Source: Blastococcus fimeti (GTDB lineage: Bacteria; Actinomycetota; Actinomycetes; Mycobacteriales; Geodermatophilaceae). From it: 64,000 nucleotides of DNA. A model generated the notes under the pieces. It did no database searches. It saw only the letters and a list, made by a program, of their open reading frames with translations, and had not been told where the DNA came from. Within the stretch, counting starts at the first letter, position 1; each line of letters opens with the position of its first letter. Below are positions 51,057 to 59,782 of the stretch, piece after piece. The translations under genes were made by a program, and so were the position numbers. The DNA lies in contig FNAW01000004.1 of the NCBI GenBank assembly GCA_900102115.1, positions 124,001-188,000 on the forward strand, written 5' to 3'.

Positions 51057-51503
51057 ATGTCGCCCATGATCAAGGGCTTCAAGGACTTCCTGCTCCGCGG
51101 CAACGTCGTCGACCTCGCCGTAGCCGTCGTGATCGGCGCCGCCTTCACGGCGGTCGTCGGCCAGTTCACCGCCTCGTTCCTCCAGCCCCTCATCGGGCTG
51201 GTCGGCGGCGGCGGCCTCGACGGCGGCACGTTCACCGTCGACGGCCAGGTCTTCGACTGGGCGGCGTTCATCAACGCGGTCATCACGTTCGCCCTGACCG
51301 CGGCGGTCGTCTACTTCGCCGTCGTGCTCCCCATGAAGACGCTCATGGAGCGCCGCAAGCGCGGCGAGGAGGCCGGCCCGGTCGTCCCGACCCAGGTCGA
51401 GCTGCTCGTCGAGATCCGCGACCTGCTCCGCGCCCAGCAGGGCCAGGGCCCGGGTTCGGACCCGTCCGGCCCCGGGACGACGGTGCTGCCCGGGCAGCTC
51501 TGA
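51057..51503 (+). CDS. mscL: Large-conductance mechanosensitive channel
   Basis: The 148-residue protein opens with MIKGFKDFLLRGNVVDLAVAVVIGAAFTAVVGQF, the N-terminal helix and TM1 with the pore-lining constriction. A periplasmic loop precedes TM2 (FALTAAVVYFAVVLPMKTL), then a charged C-terminal helix (RRKRGEE ... VELLVEIRDLL). It opens on membrane tension to release solutes. Start may be ATG 51057 or ATG 51066; the latter matches homologues better. Rv0985c neighbourhood. Confidence 0.96.
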   Translation: MSPMIKGFKDFLLRGNVVDLAVAVVIGAAFTAVVGQFTASFLQPLIGLVGGGGLDGGTFTVDGQVFDWAAFINAVITFALTAAVVYFAVVLPMKTLMERRKRGEEAGPVVPTQVELLVEIRDLLRAQQGQGPGSDPSGPGTTVLPGQL

Positions 51504-51505
51504 GC

Positions 51506-52204
51506 TCAGTCGCTGCCCCAGTGCGGCGGCCGGTCCTCCAGGTAGCGCCGGTCGCTGTCCGAGGAATCGGCCGGCCGCTCCCCCCAGCCCACGTCGCTGT
51601 CGTCGGGCGCCCTCCGCGACACGGCGACGGGGGCGGGGCCGGCCGGCTCGGCCGGCGGCAGCGGCTGACCGAGCCCGTCCAGCACCTCGGCCGACGGCAG
51701 CGCGGCGAGGACGGCTCCGGGCACGGCGAGCTTGCTGCCGCGGGTCCCCGAGCCGATCACCACGAGCTCGGCCGCGGCCACGGCGGCGTCGACCAGCACC
51801 GGCCACGACGCCGGCAGCCCCACCGGCGTGATGCCGCCGTAGGCCATGCCGCTCTCGGCGACCGCCACGTCCTGGGGGGCGAACGAGGCCTTCCGCGCGC
51901 CCAGGTGCCGGCGGACCAGCCCGTTGACGTCGGCCCGGGTCGTCGCCAGCACCAGGCAGGCGGCCAGCGAGGTCTGACCGGCGCGACGGGTGGCCACCAC
52001 GACGCAGTTCGCCGACGCCGCGGCCGGCACGCCGTACGCCTCGGTGAAGGCGGCGGTGTCGGCGAGGTCGTCGTCGATGGCGGCGACCCAGGCCGGGCCG
52101 GTCAGCTGCGCGAGCGCGGCGGCGACCGGCGCCCCGAGCAGCTCGGGGTGCTCGGCGGCGGGCAGCCAGGTGAGTGTTCCCAGGACGGGCGGGGTCGGAG
52201 CCAC
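51506..52204 (-). CDS. YbaK/EbsC-family aminoacyl-tRNA deacylase-like protein
   Basis: The protein has 232 residues from GTG 52204. The YbaK/ProX editing domain (about 35-165) has NCVVVATRRAG, ACLVLATTRADVNGLVRRHLGARKASFAPQ with the conserved Lys, and AYGGITPVGLP. These proteins hydrolyse mischarged Cys-tRNA-Pro or Ala-tRNA-Pro. A hydrophilic C-terminal tail of about 60 residues (RRAPDDSDVGWGERP...) exceeds the family length. It converges with mscL, with two bases between stops. Confidence 0.82.
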   Translation of the reverse strand: MAPTPPVLGTLTWLPAAEHPELLGAPVAAALAQLTGPAWVAAIDDDLADTAAFTEAYGVPAAASANCVVVATRRAGQTSLAACLVLATTRADVNGLVRRHLGARKASFAPQDVAVAESGMAYGGITPVGLPASWPVLVDAAVAAAELVVIGSGTRGSKLAVPGAVLAALPSAEVLDGLGQPLPPAEPAGPAPVAVSRRAPDDSDVGWGERPADSSDSDRRYLEDRPPHWGSD

Positions 52205-52271
52205 CCCCCGATCCTGCGCCAGGACCGGCCGGGGCTGCCGCCGGGGGGTCGGACAGGCCAGGATGGATCCC

Positions 52272-52628
52272 ATGATCGGCCAGCTGCACTCCGTCGTCAT
52301 CGATGCGCCCGACGCGCACGCCCTCGCGCGCTTCTACGCCGAACTGCTCGGGATGGAGGTGAAGGGCGACCCCGGGGACGACTGGGTGGTGGTCACCGGC
52401 GCCGGCTACCGCATCGCCTTCCAGCAGGCCCCGGACCTGCGGCCACCCGACTGGCCCGACCCCGAGCGCCCGCAGCAGTTCCACCTCGACATCCGCGTCG
52501 CCGACATCACCGAGGCCGAGCCGAAGGTGCTCGCCCTGGGCGCCCGGCGGCTGCCCGGCGAGGGCGGCGACTTCCGCGTCTACGCCGACCCGGTCGGCCA
52601 CCCCTTCTGCCTGGTGTGGGACGCGTGA
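52272..52628 (+). CDS. Glyoxalase/bleomycin-resistance (VOC) family protein
   Basis: The 118-residue protein reads IGQLHSVVIDAPDAHALARFYAELLGM, WVVVTGAGYRIAFQQ, HLDIRVADI and VYADPVGHPFCLVW, a full set of VOC beta-alpha-beta-beta-beta elements with His and Glu/Asp metal-site positions. Start ATG 52272 (AGGA eight bases upstream) or ATG 52263. Its substrate is unknown. The stop overlaps the next start (GTGA), forming an operon with the PaaI-like gene. Confidence 0.85.
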   Translation: MIGQLHSVVIDAPDAHALARFYAELLGMEVKGDPGDDWVVVTGAGYRIAFQQAPDLRPPDWPDPERPQQFHLDIRVADITEAEPKVLALGARRLPGEGGDFRVYADPVGHPFCLVWDA

Positions 52629-53032
52629 GCAGCGACCAGCCGCCGACCCCTCCGCCGTTCGTGGCCGCCATGGGGTTCCGGACCGGCGAGGCGAGCGGCA
52701 CCCGGGTGACCGGCACCGCCGAGCTCGGCCCGGACCAGCACACCCCGTGGGGCGTGGTCCACGGCGGCGTCTACTGCGCGATCGTCGAGACCGCGGCCAG
52801 CATCGGGGCGAGCCGCGCGGTGCAGGAGCACGGCCAGTTCGCCGTCGGCGTCAACAACAGCACCGACTTCATCCGGTCGATGACCGCCGGGCGGATCGAC
52901 GTCGTCGCCGAGCCTGTGCAGCAGGGCCGCACCCAGCAGCTCTGGCAGGTGACGCTCACCCGCGCCGAGGACGGCAAGCTCGTCGCCCAGGGCCGGGTGC
53001 GGCTGCAGAACATCCCGCTGCCCGGGAGCTAG
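52625..53032 (+). CDS. PaaI-type hotdog thioesterase
   Basis: The 135-residue hotdog-fold protein has PWGVVHGGVYCAIVETAASIGA, the HGG-x-E active-site pattern of PaaI/4HBT thioesterases, and VGVNNSTDFIRSM, then GRTQQLWQVTLTRAEDGKLVAQGRVRLQ. It hydrolyses an acyl-CoA thioester (aryl- or hydroxyphenylacetyl-CoA in PaaI). GTG 52625 is coupled to the VOC gene. It converges with the EVE-like gene by a four-base overlap of stops (53029-53032). Confidence 0.9.
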   Translation: MSSDQPPTPPPFVAAMGFRTGEASGTRVTGTAELGPDQHTPWGVVHGGVYCAIVETAASIGASRAVQEHGQFAVGVNNSTDFIRSMTAGRIDVVAEPVQQGRTQQLWQVTLTRAEDGKLVAQGRVRLQNIPLPGS

Positions 53033-53931
53033 GCCACGGCCGCCGGGTCGAGGACGACGCGGAACAGCGCCCGGGGGTCCTGCAGCGTGGCCGGCGGGAG
53101 GGCGGCCGACCGCGGCACCACCCGGTCCCAGCGGGCCGGTCGCCGGTGCGGCAGCAGTTCGCGCCCCTGGAAGAGGTAGTCCCCCACGACCTCGCCCAGC
53201 AGCAGGCCGGCGCCGTGCTCGATGGGCAGCGCGACGCGGTCGCCGGGTGCCATCTCGTCGAGGAACGCCGACAGCTGACGCAGGTCCTTGGCCGGCCGGC
53301 GTCCGGACAGCTCCTTGGACAGGGTGCGGAGCTCGGCCGCCGTCAGCCCGGTCGCGTCGACGTCGATGCCCGACTGCGTGCCCAGCCCGACCACGCCCGC
53401 CGCCAGGCACGCACCGAGCTCGTTGTGATTGCGCGGCCGGACGACCCACACACCGACGCCCTCGGGCGCCGGTGCCAGGGGCACGTCGTCGGAGCCGGGC
53501 CACGTGTAGGGCAGGTCGTCGGGGTCGCCCGGGAACCGGGGTCGGTAGAACTCCGGATCCTTGGCCACCAGGTTGGACCGGTGCGAGCGGTGCAGCTCCT
53601 CGTCGCCCACCCAGCTGGGGAGGAGGCCCGCCGCTGCCGCCTCCTCCTGCGTCATCGACGCGGCGTCGGGGGCGAACTCCGCGATGAGGGTCTCGGTGGT
53701 GTCGGCGAAACCGCGCTCCCGCCAGACGCGGACCATCGCCAGGGAGTAGACGACCAGCCCCGCGGTGTGGCCCCGCCACATGGCGACCACCGGGTGGTTG
53801 GCCCAGCCGTAGTCGGGCAGCTCGAGCGCACGCAGCACCTGCAGGCACTCCACCCGCTGCTTGCCCAGCCGGGGGTTGTCCAGGAGACGGGCGGACTCGG
53901 TGAAGTCGGCGACCGGCAGGAAGGTCTGCAT
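53029..53931 (-). CDS. Two-domain protein: MSMEG_6728-like domain plus EVE/PUA-like domain
   Basis: The 300-residue protein has an N-terminal half (1-145) with MQTFLPVADFTESARLLDNP, RLGKQRVECLQVLRAL, GWANHPVVAMWRGH and LHRSHRSNLVAKDPEFYRPRF, the pattern of the MSMEG_6728 family, which is distantly related to pyrimidine-dimer glycosylase-like proteins. After a Pro-rich link, residues 158-300 (VWVVRPRNHNELGACLAAGVVGLG ... FLDEMAPGDRVALPI ... LLGEVVGDYLFQ ... HRRPARWDRVVPRSAL-like) look like the EVE-type domain fused to Mrr/McrB restriction proteins that read modified bases. The combination suggests recognition of altered DNA bases. Function is inferred only. Confidence 0.6.
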   Translation of the reverse strand: MQTFLPVADFTESARLLDNPRLGKQRVECLQVLRALELPDYGWANHPVVAMWRGHTAGLVVYSLAMVRVWRERGFADTTETLIAEFAPDAASMTQEEAAAAGLLPSWVGDEELHRSHRSNLVAKDPEFYRPRFPGDPDDLPYTWPGSDDVPLAPAPEGVGVWVVRPRNHNELGACLAAGVVGLGTQSGIDVDATGLTAAELRTLSKELSGRRPAKDLRQLSAFLDEMAPGDRVALPIEHGAGLLLGEVVGDYLFQGRELLPHRRPARWDRVVPRSAALPPATLQDPRALFRVVLDPAAVA

Positions 53932-53962
53932 CGCTCCCGATGCTGCCCCCGCGACCGCGGGA

Positions 53963-54268
53963 TCAACCGTCGAGGTCGCGCAGCGCCGTCTCCCAGCGCA
54001 CCCTCCGCTCCGCGTCGGACTGCTCCCACCACGCGGTGCCCCGCTCCCCCAGGCCGGTCTTGGCCAGCTGGACCCGCGCCCGGGCGGCGGCCACGGCGGC
54101 GTCGTCCCCCGCCTTCTTCGCCGTCCGCACGCCGGAGCGCCCCACCCCGAGGTGGTGCAGCAACTGCTCGCGGACGTCGTCCGGCAGGGCGGGGTCCGCT
54201 GTCCGCCAGCGCCGCCCGTCGACGACGACGTAGCGGCCGTCGTCGGTCCGCTCGACCTCGCGGGTCAT
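53963..54268 (-). CDS. Small conserved actinobacterial protein, unknown function
   Basis: The 101-residue protein starts at ATG 54268, overlapping the sirtuin stop (ATGA). YVVVDGRRWRTADPALPDDVREQLLHHLGVGRSGVR is followed by an Ala/Arg-rich helix and a C-terminal LGERGTAWWEQSDAERRVRWE. The family is usually annotated without function. Coupling to the sirtuin gene suggests co-expression only. Confidence 0.65.
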   Translation of the reverse strand: MTREVERTDDGRYVVVDGRRWRTADPALPDDVREQLLHHLGVGRSGVRTAKKAGDDAAVAAARARVQLAKTGLGERGTAWWEQSDAERRVRWETALRDLDG

Positions 54269-55128
54269 CCGGCCAGGCGCGCGGCCAGCGCCGGGAGCAC
54301 CTCGCCGAGCGGCGCGTCCACCCGGACGTCGGCCTTGGCGTCGCCGCGGGTGGGGCCGACGTTCACGATGGCCACCGGGATCCCGAGCTTCGCAGCGTGC
54401 AGCACGAACCGGTAGCCGCTCATCACCGTCAGGGACGAGCCGAGCACGAGCAGGCTTCCGGCGCCCTCCACCAGGGCGAAGCAGCCGTCGACGCGGTCGC
54501 GGGGCACGGTCTCGCCGAAGAAGACGACGTCGGGCTTGAGCAGGTCGGCGCCGCAGGCCAGGCACTCGACCATGACGAAGCCGTCGAGCACCTCGTCGGG
54601 CAGCTCGGCGTCGCCGTCGGGGTTGATCTCGTCGGCCCGCGGCCCGAAGTCCGGGTTGGCCGCCCGCAGCCGCTCGTCCAGCGCACCGCGGTCGGCGACG
54701 TCCCCGCAGCCGAGGCAGACCGTGCGGTCCAGACCGCCGTGCAGCTCGACGACGCCGGTCGCGCCGCCGGCCTGGTGCAGGCCGTCGACGTTCTGCGTGA
54801 TCAGCCCGCCGAGCAGCCCGGCGCCCTGCAGCCGCCCCACGGCCCGGTGCCCGTCGTTGGGCCGGGCCGCGCGCATCTGTCGCCACCCGACGAAGCTGCG
54901 CGCCCAGTACCGGTGCCGGCCGCGGGGATCGCGGGTGAAGGTCTGGTACGTCATCGGGGTGTGCCGGCGCAGGCTGCCGGTGGCGCCGCGGTAGTCCGGG
55001 ATCCCCGAGTCGGTGGACAGCCCCGCACCGGAGAGGACGACGGCGTCGCCGTCCCCCACGAGGTCGGCCAGGGCGTCCAGGGAAGGGGCGTCGAGCGAGG
55101 CGGCGACGGCGGGTGGCGCGAGGGTCAC
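54265..55128 (-). CDS. Sir2-family NAD-dependent protein deacylase (sirtuin)
   Basis: The 287-residue protein has the NAD loop VLSGAGLSTDSGIPDYRG near residue 31 and TQNVDGLHQAGG near 110. The catalytic His is in VELHGGL near 128. Zinc cysteine pairs are CLGC and CLAC, and LLVLGSSLTVMSG and VNVGPTRGD follow. It removes acetyl or other acyl groups from lysines with NAD. GTG 55128 is the start. Confidence 0.95.
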   Translation of the reverse strand: MTLAPPAVAASLDAPSLDALADLVGDGDAVVLSGAGLSTDSGIPDYRGATGSLRRHTPMTYQTFTRDPRGRHRYWARSFVGWRQMRAARPNDGHRAVGRLQGAGLLGGLITQNVDGLHQAGGATGVVELHGGLDRTVCLGCGDVADRGALDERLRAANPDFGPRADEINPDGDAELPDEVLDGFVMVECLACGADLLKPDVVFFGETVPRDRVDGCFALVEGAGSLLVLGSSLTVMSGYRFVLHAAKLGIPVAIVNVGPTRGDAKADVRVDAPLGEVLPALAARLAG

Positions 55129-55166
55129 CGGCCCATGGTCCCCGCCGATCGCCCTCCGCGCCCGGA

Positions 55167-55613
55167 TCAGCCGACGGCGAGCTCCGCGTCCAACCGGGTG
55201 AGCAGGTCCGCGTACACGCGCGCCAGCCCCTTCGGCGCGAAGGTCCGCTCGAAGAACCCGCCGATGCCGCCGGCCCCGTTCCAGGTGGTGCGCACCCGCA
55301 CGGTCGTCGTGCCGGTGTCCGCGGCGAGCACGGTCCAGGTGGTGACCATCGAGGAGTTCCGGTCGGTCTCCACCAGGGTCCCGGGAGCCGGCTCGGTGAC
55401 GTCGAGCAGCTGGTCGCGGACCCGCTTGGAGGTCGCGGCGAACCTCCAGTGCACCGCGGTGCCCGCGCCCTGCCCGCCGCTCTCCACGCGGTACTCGCTG
55501 AACTGCACGGGCAGGATCCGCGGCCGGACCGTCTCGTAGTCGCCCAGCGCCGCGATCACCTGCTCGGCGGGTGCACGGACGATGCCTTCGGAGGTCGCGA
55601 CTACCTGGCTCAT
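55167..55613 (-). CDS. SRPBCC-family protein
   Basis: The protein has 148 residues from ATG 55613. SEGIVRAPAEQVIAALGDYETVRPRILP and the strands TVRVRTTWNGAGGIGGFFERTFAPKGLARVYADLL give the START/polyketide cyclase-type helix-grip fold. The terminal FERTF...P-GL helix is typical of cyclase/dehydrase members. The ligand is unknown, and it stands alone between the sirtuin and transporter genes. Confidence 0.78.
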   Translation of the reverse strand: MSQVVATSEGIVRAPAEQVIAALGDYETVRPRILPVQFSEYRVESGGQGAGTAVHWRFAATSKRVRDQLLDVTEPAPGTLVETDRNSSMVTTWTVLAADTGTTTVRVRTTWNGAGGIGGFFERTFAPKGLARVYADLLTRLDAELAVG

Positions 55614-55647
55614 GCCGCCCATCCTCCCGTGCACCCCGGCGCCGGGA

Positions 55648-56667
55648 TCAGGCGGTGGCCACCTCGCGCCGCGGGAACAGCCGGCGCAGCACGTCGGCCA
55701 GGGTGACCACCCCGACGACCGCCTCGCCGTCGACGACGACGGCGAGGTGGTGGCGGGTCTCCCTCATCGCCTTGAGCGCGGCGTGCACGGTGGTGCCGGC
55801 GTCCAGGCTGAACACCGGGCGGGCGAACCCGGCCACGGGCGCGTCGTCGGCCGCGGCGAGGGTGTCGCGGACGTGCACCACTCCGGCGATCCGCTCGCCG
55901 TCGCGGGTGAGGATCCGCAGGTGGCCGCTGCGCCGGGTGGCGGCGCGCACGTCGCCGGCGGTGCCACCGGTGGGCACCCAGGTCAGCGCCGTCGCCGGGT
56001 CGACGAGCTCGCGCACCGTCAGCTGCTCCAGCTCGAGCACCCCGGCGATCTGCTCGGAGAAGCTGACGTCCAGCGCACCGACGTTCGCCGAGTGCTCCAC
56101 CAGGTGCCGGAGCGCACCGGGGCTGTGCCCGACGGCGAGCTCGTCGACCGCGTCCACGCCGACCCAGCGCAGCAGCCGGTTGGCCGCGGCGTTCAGGGCG
56201 CGCAGCAGCGGCCGGAAGAGGGCCATGAACGCGCGCATGGGCACCGCCAGGAGCGTGGCCGAGCGCTCGGGGTGGGCGATCGCCCACGACTTCGGGGCCA
56301 TCTCGCCGACGACGAGGTGGATGAAGGTCACGATCAGCAGGGCGAGGACGAACGCGGCGACGTCGGCGGCCACCTCCGGCAGCCCCCAGTCGGTGAACAG
56401 CGGCGTCAGCCAGTGGTGCACGGCCGGCTTGCTGATCGCGCCGAGCGCCAGCGTGGCGGCGGTGATGCCCAGCTGCGATCCGGCCAGCAGCAGGGTCAGC
56501 TCCGAGGAGTTGCGCAGTGCGGCGCGGGCGGCGCGGCTGGTCGGGGCGGCCTCCTCGAGCCGGTGCCGTTTGGCCGCGAGCGCGGCGAACTCCACGGCCA
56601 CGAAGAAGGCGCTGAGCGCGACGATCACGACCGTCGCGGTCACGACGACCCAGGGGCTGTCGCTCAT
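55648..56667 (-). CDS. CNNM/CorC-type transporter with CBS pair (second gene)
   Basis: The 339-residue protein has a DUF21/CNNM membrane domain (VALSAFFVAVEFAALAAKRHRLEE, LLAGSQLGITAATLALG, HLVVGEMAPKSWAIAHPE), then a CBS pair (WVPTGGTAGDVRAATRRSGHLRIL, GVVTLADVLRRLF). No CorC_HlyC C-terminal domain follows, so it is shorter than its partner. CNNM proteins export Mg2+ or regulate it. ATG 56667 overlaps the stop of the partner gene (ATGA), suggesting a heteromeric pair. Confidence 0.88.
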   Translation of the reverse strand: MSDSPWVVVTATVVIVALSAFFVAVEFAALAAKRHRLEEAAPTSRAARAALRNSSELTLLLAGSQLGITAATLALGAISKPAVHHWLTPLFTDWGLPEVAADVAAFVLALLIVTFIHLVVGEMAPKSWAIAHPERSATLLAVPMRAFMALFRPLLRALNAAANRLLRWVGVDAVDELAVGHSPGALRHLVEHSANVGALDVSFSEQIAGVLELEQLTVRELVDPATALTWVPTGGTAGDVRAATRRSGHLRILTRDGERIAGVVHVRDTLAAADDAPVAGFARPVFSLDAGTTVHAALKAMRETRHHLAVVVDGEAVVGVVTLADVLRRLFPRREVATA

Positions 56668-58067
56668 CGGGTCGTCTCCTCGGTGCCGGTGGCCGGCTCG
56701 GCGGCGGCGGGGGCGGTGCGGTCGGGCAGTTCGAGGCGCACGCGGGAGGGCACGTGCCGTTCCACCTCGAGCACCTGGACGTGCAGGACCCGGGGCTCCG
56801 GGTCGTCGTCGTGCACCAGGTCGCCCGGGTCCGGGGGAAGCTCGACGGTCAGCCGGGTGCCCGGCTCGGGCAGGGTGCCCGCCGCGGCGATGACCAGCCC
56901 GGCGACGGTCTCGTAGTCCCCGCGCGGGAGGTCGATGGCGAGCGCCCGCTCGACCTCGTCCACGTGCACGTCGCCGGACATCTCCCAGACGCCGTCGCCC
57001 TCGATCGGCACGTAGCCGGGGTCGTCGTCGTCGTGCTCGTCGGTGATCTCGCCGACGAGCTCCTCGGCGAGGTCCTCGAGCGTGATCACGCCGGCGAAGC
57101 CGCCGTACTCGTCGATGACGCAGGCCATCTGGTTCCCCGAGTCGGCGAGCTCGCGCAACGCGTCGGGCAACGAGGTGAACGTGGAGACGACCAGGCACGG
57201 GCGGGCCATGGCGGTCACCGGTGCGTCGTCCGACGCCGTCGTCGTCAGCAGGTCGGCCAGGTGCACGACGGAGACGACGTCACCGGTCTCGGGGTCGAGC
57301 ACCGGGTAGCGCGAGTGGCCCTGGGCCATCAGCTCGCGCAGGTGCCCGATCGTGTCGGTGGTGGCGACCGTCCCCACCCGCGGGCGGGGGATCATCGCGT
57401 GCTCGACGTGCTGGTTCGGGAAGTCGAGGATCCGGTCCAGCATCATCGACAGCTCCGCCGGCAGGTTCCCGCTCTCCCGCGACTCCTCCAGGATGTGCTC
57501 GAGGTCCCGCGCGGTGGCGGCGTGCTCGACGTCGTGGACCGGCTCGATCTTCAGCGCCCGCAGCAGCAGGTTCGACGCCTGGTCGAAGACCCAGACCAGC
57601 CAGCCGAACACCTTCAGGTACAGCACGGTGGACGTCGCCAGCCAGAGCGCGACCGGCTCGGGCTTGGCGATCGCGAGGTTCTTCGGGAAGAGCTCGCCGA
57701 AGAGCATCTGCACCAGCGTCGAGAAGAGCAGGGCCAGGACCGCACCGATCCCGACGCTCACCCCGGACGGGACGTCGACGCCGCCGAGCAGCCCGCCGAT
57801 CGACTCACCGATCAGCGGTTCGGCGACGTAGCCGACCAGCAGTCCGGTGACGGTGATGCCGAGCTGGGCGCCCGAGAGCATGAACGAGGTGCGCCGGGTG
57901 ACCGAGAGGGCCCGGGTCGCGGCGGGGCTGCCCGCCTCGGCCCGTGCGGCCAGGGTCGAGCGGTCGACCGCCATGTAGGCGAACTCCTGGGCCACGAAGT
58001 ACCCCGTGACCACCGTGATGCCGAGCACCACGAGCACGCCGAGCAGGAGGGAGAGGAGATCCGTCAC
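56664..58067 (-). CDS. CNNM/CorC-type transporter with CBS pair and CorC domain (first gene)
   Basis: The 467-residue protein has a DUF21/CNNM membrane domain (FVAQEFAYMAVDRSTLAAR, LSGAQLGITVTGLLVGY, MLFGELFPKNLAIAKPE), a CBS pair about 205-330 (PRPRVGTVATTDTIGHLRELM, VIDEYGGFAGVITLEDLAEELVGEI), then a CorC_HlyC domain (WEMSGDVHVDEVERAL ... DYETVAGLVIAAAGTLPEPG) and a disordered tail. It is likely a Mg2+/Co2+ efflux protein acting with the next gene. GTG 58067 follows a 261-base gap. Confidence 0.9.
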   Translation of the reverse strand: MTDLLSLLLGVLVVLGITVVTGYFVAQEFAYMAVDRSTLAARAEAGSPAATRALSVTRRTSFMLSGAQLGITVTGLLVGYVAEPLIGESIGGLLGGVDVPSGVSVGIGAVLALLFSTLVQMLFGELFPKNLAIAKPEPVALWLATSTVLYLKVFGWLVWVFDQASNLLLRALKIEPVHDVEHAATARDLEHILEESRESGNLPAELSMMLDRILDFPNQHVEHAMIPRPRVGTVATTDTIGHLRELMAQGHSRYPVLDPETGDVVSVVHLADLLTTTASDDAPVTAMARPCLVVSTFTSLPDALRELADSGNQMACVIDEYGGFAGVITLEDLAEELVGEITDEHDDDDPGYVPIEGDGVWEMSGDVHVDEVERALAIDLPRGDYETVAGLVIAAAGTLPEPGTRLTVELPPDPGDLVHDDDPEPRVLHVQVLEVERHVPSRVRLELPDRTAPAAAEPATGTEETTR

Positions 58068-58285
58068 CGGCCACGCACCCCCTCATCGGGGCAGGGAGTC
58101 GTGGCCTGGGGACTGTGACTTGTACTCATGTCTCTCTTCGACGAGGGCGCGGGCGCCGAGGGGCGCTCGCGGGGGGTAACGGGCGGACGCGGCCGCACGT
58201 TCCGGATCCGGGCGATTCAGTGGGGATGATCTCCGCCGCCGTGGAACCGGTGGACGACGGCGTGCCCCTTCCCCCGGCCGATGAG

Positions 58286-58316
58286 CCGCCGGTCGACCGG
58301 CGCGGTCCGCCGGCGG
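58286..58316 (-). terminator. Candidate terminator after serine-hydrolase gene
   Basis: CCGCCGG (58286-58292) and CCGGCGG (58310-58316) form 7-bp arms with a further dyad in the 17-base loop, starting 13 bases past the stop at 58329. Nothing else is seen in the gap 58068-58328. Confidence 0.45.
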
Positions 58317-58328
58317 TTCCTCCCCCGG

Positions 58329-59504
58329 CTACCGGGCGGCCGTGATCGCGGCCTCGACCGGCTCGTACAGCTGCGCGGCCAGCGTCGCACCCAGCCGGGC
58401 GTCCGCCTCCAGCACCAGGTAGCCGCCGAAGCCGCCGTCGAGGTCGAGCCACGGCACCGCCCCGTAGGCGCCGGCGTCGCTGATCCGGTTGCTGCCGTCG
58501 CGGTCGACCCACCAGCCGAGGCCGTAGCCCGTGCCCGTCATGGTCGCGCCGCCGTAGGTCTCGCCGACCCGGTCGGCGTGCATCAGCTCGACCGACTCCG
58601 GTTCCAGCACCTGGGTGTCCCCGCACCGGCCGTCGCGCAGCTGCATGAGGAGCAGCTCGGCGTAGTCGACCGGGTCGATGTACAGGCCGCCCTCCATGTG
58701 CGGGTTCTCGGTCTCGGGCAGCAGGCTCGTGTCGCCGCCGAACTCCGCCGGATAGGTGAACCCGCCCTCCCCCAGCACCGTCCAGTGGTTGCTGTAGCCG
58801 AGGGATTCCACGCCGCACGGCTCGACGTAGGTCTCCTCGAGCAGCTGCGACCAGGGCGTGCCGGACACGGTCTCGGCCACGGCGCCGGCGATCTGCCACT
58901 GCACGCCGCCGTAGCGGAACTCGGTGTCCGGCGGCACGACGTCGGCGTCGTCGCCGGTCGTGGTCCAGGCGGTTGCCGCGCACTCCTCGAGCTCCACCGA
59001 GGGCAGGAACTGGCAGACGTAGGGCCCGTAGCCCGGGTTCGGCAGGAGCCCCACGAGTCCGGAGCTGCCGGAGAGCAGCTGCGCGACGGTGATCTCCGGG
59101 TTGGCGCCCTCCGCCCAGTCGACGTACCCGGCGATCGGCTCGTCGAGGTCGAGCAGGCCCTGGTCGGCGAGGCGGACCAGCACCCCGGCGGTGACCATCT
59201 TCGAGGCGGAGGCGACGAGCGACACCCGGTCGGCGTCGAACTCGCCGAAGTACTGCTCGTCGATGATGCCCTCGTCCTCGTCGACGACCACCAGGCCGGC
59301 GCCGTTCAGCCCGTTCTCGGCGACGAACGCCTCGACGATCGGCGCGACCGCCGAGAAGTCGTACTCAGGGGCCGGCGCCGTGGACGTCGCCCCGGAGGCC
59401 TCCTCCGCGCCAGCGTCGTCGGACGAGCAGCCCGCCGCCGTCAGCGAGGCGAGCAGGACGAGAGCCCCGGCCGCACGGATGGACCTGGCGCGGGTGAAGG
59501 TCAC
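58329..59504 (-). CDS. Serine hydrolase lipoprotein (beta-lactamase / DD-peptidase family)
   Basis: The 391-residue protein starts at GTG 59504 with AGAGG upstream. Lipobox LTAAGC gives Cys26. The beta-lactamase-like fold has SxxK as SASK (Ser99, Lys102). The YxN position reads YGG (Tyr198), and GLGWWVDRDG and a final GGFGGYLVLE strand replace the KTG/HxG motif. It probably acts on peptidoglycan peptides or small esters at the outer membrane face. The lack of Asn in YxN means true beta-lactamase activity is doubtful. Confidence 0.85.
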   Translation of the reverse strand: MTFTRARSIRAAGALVLLASLTAAGCSSDDAGAEEASGATSTAPAPEYDFSAVAPIVEAFVAENGLNGAGLVVVDEDEGIIDEQYFGEFDADRVSLVASASKMVTAGVLVRLADQGLLDLDEPIAGYVDWAEGANPEITVAQLLSGSSGLVGLLPNPGYGPYVCQFLPSVELEECAATAWTTTGDDADVVPPDTEFRYGGVQWQIAGAVAETVSGTPWSQLLEETYVEPCGVESLGYSNHWTVLGEGGFTYPAEFGGDTSLLPETENPHMEGGLYIDPVDYAELLLMQLRDGRCGDTQVLEPESVELMHADRVGETYGGATMTGTGYGLGWWVDRDGSNRISDAGAYGAVPWLDLDGGFGGYLVLEADARLGATLAAQLYEPVEAAITAAR

Positions 59505-59782
59505 GATGCCTCTTTCGCCGAGGGGACGTCCCCGAGACGGGCGGCCCGCCGATCGTCGGTAGCGCCGCACGATGCCGGCTCGGGGATCCGAGCGGAGGAC
59601 ACCATGGCACGTGCGCGCCACCTCCGACAGGCACCACGTCGGACGAGGACGTACCTGCGCGACCCCTGCGCCCGCCTGCGCTCGCCGCCCGAAGGACACC
59701 GGCGGTTGGCCCGTTGGTCATCCGCGCGTCGGCTGCGCTGGACACATTCGCCAGCACGTGTCCCGCGACCCTGGAGTTCCCC

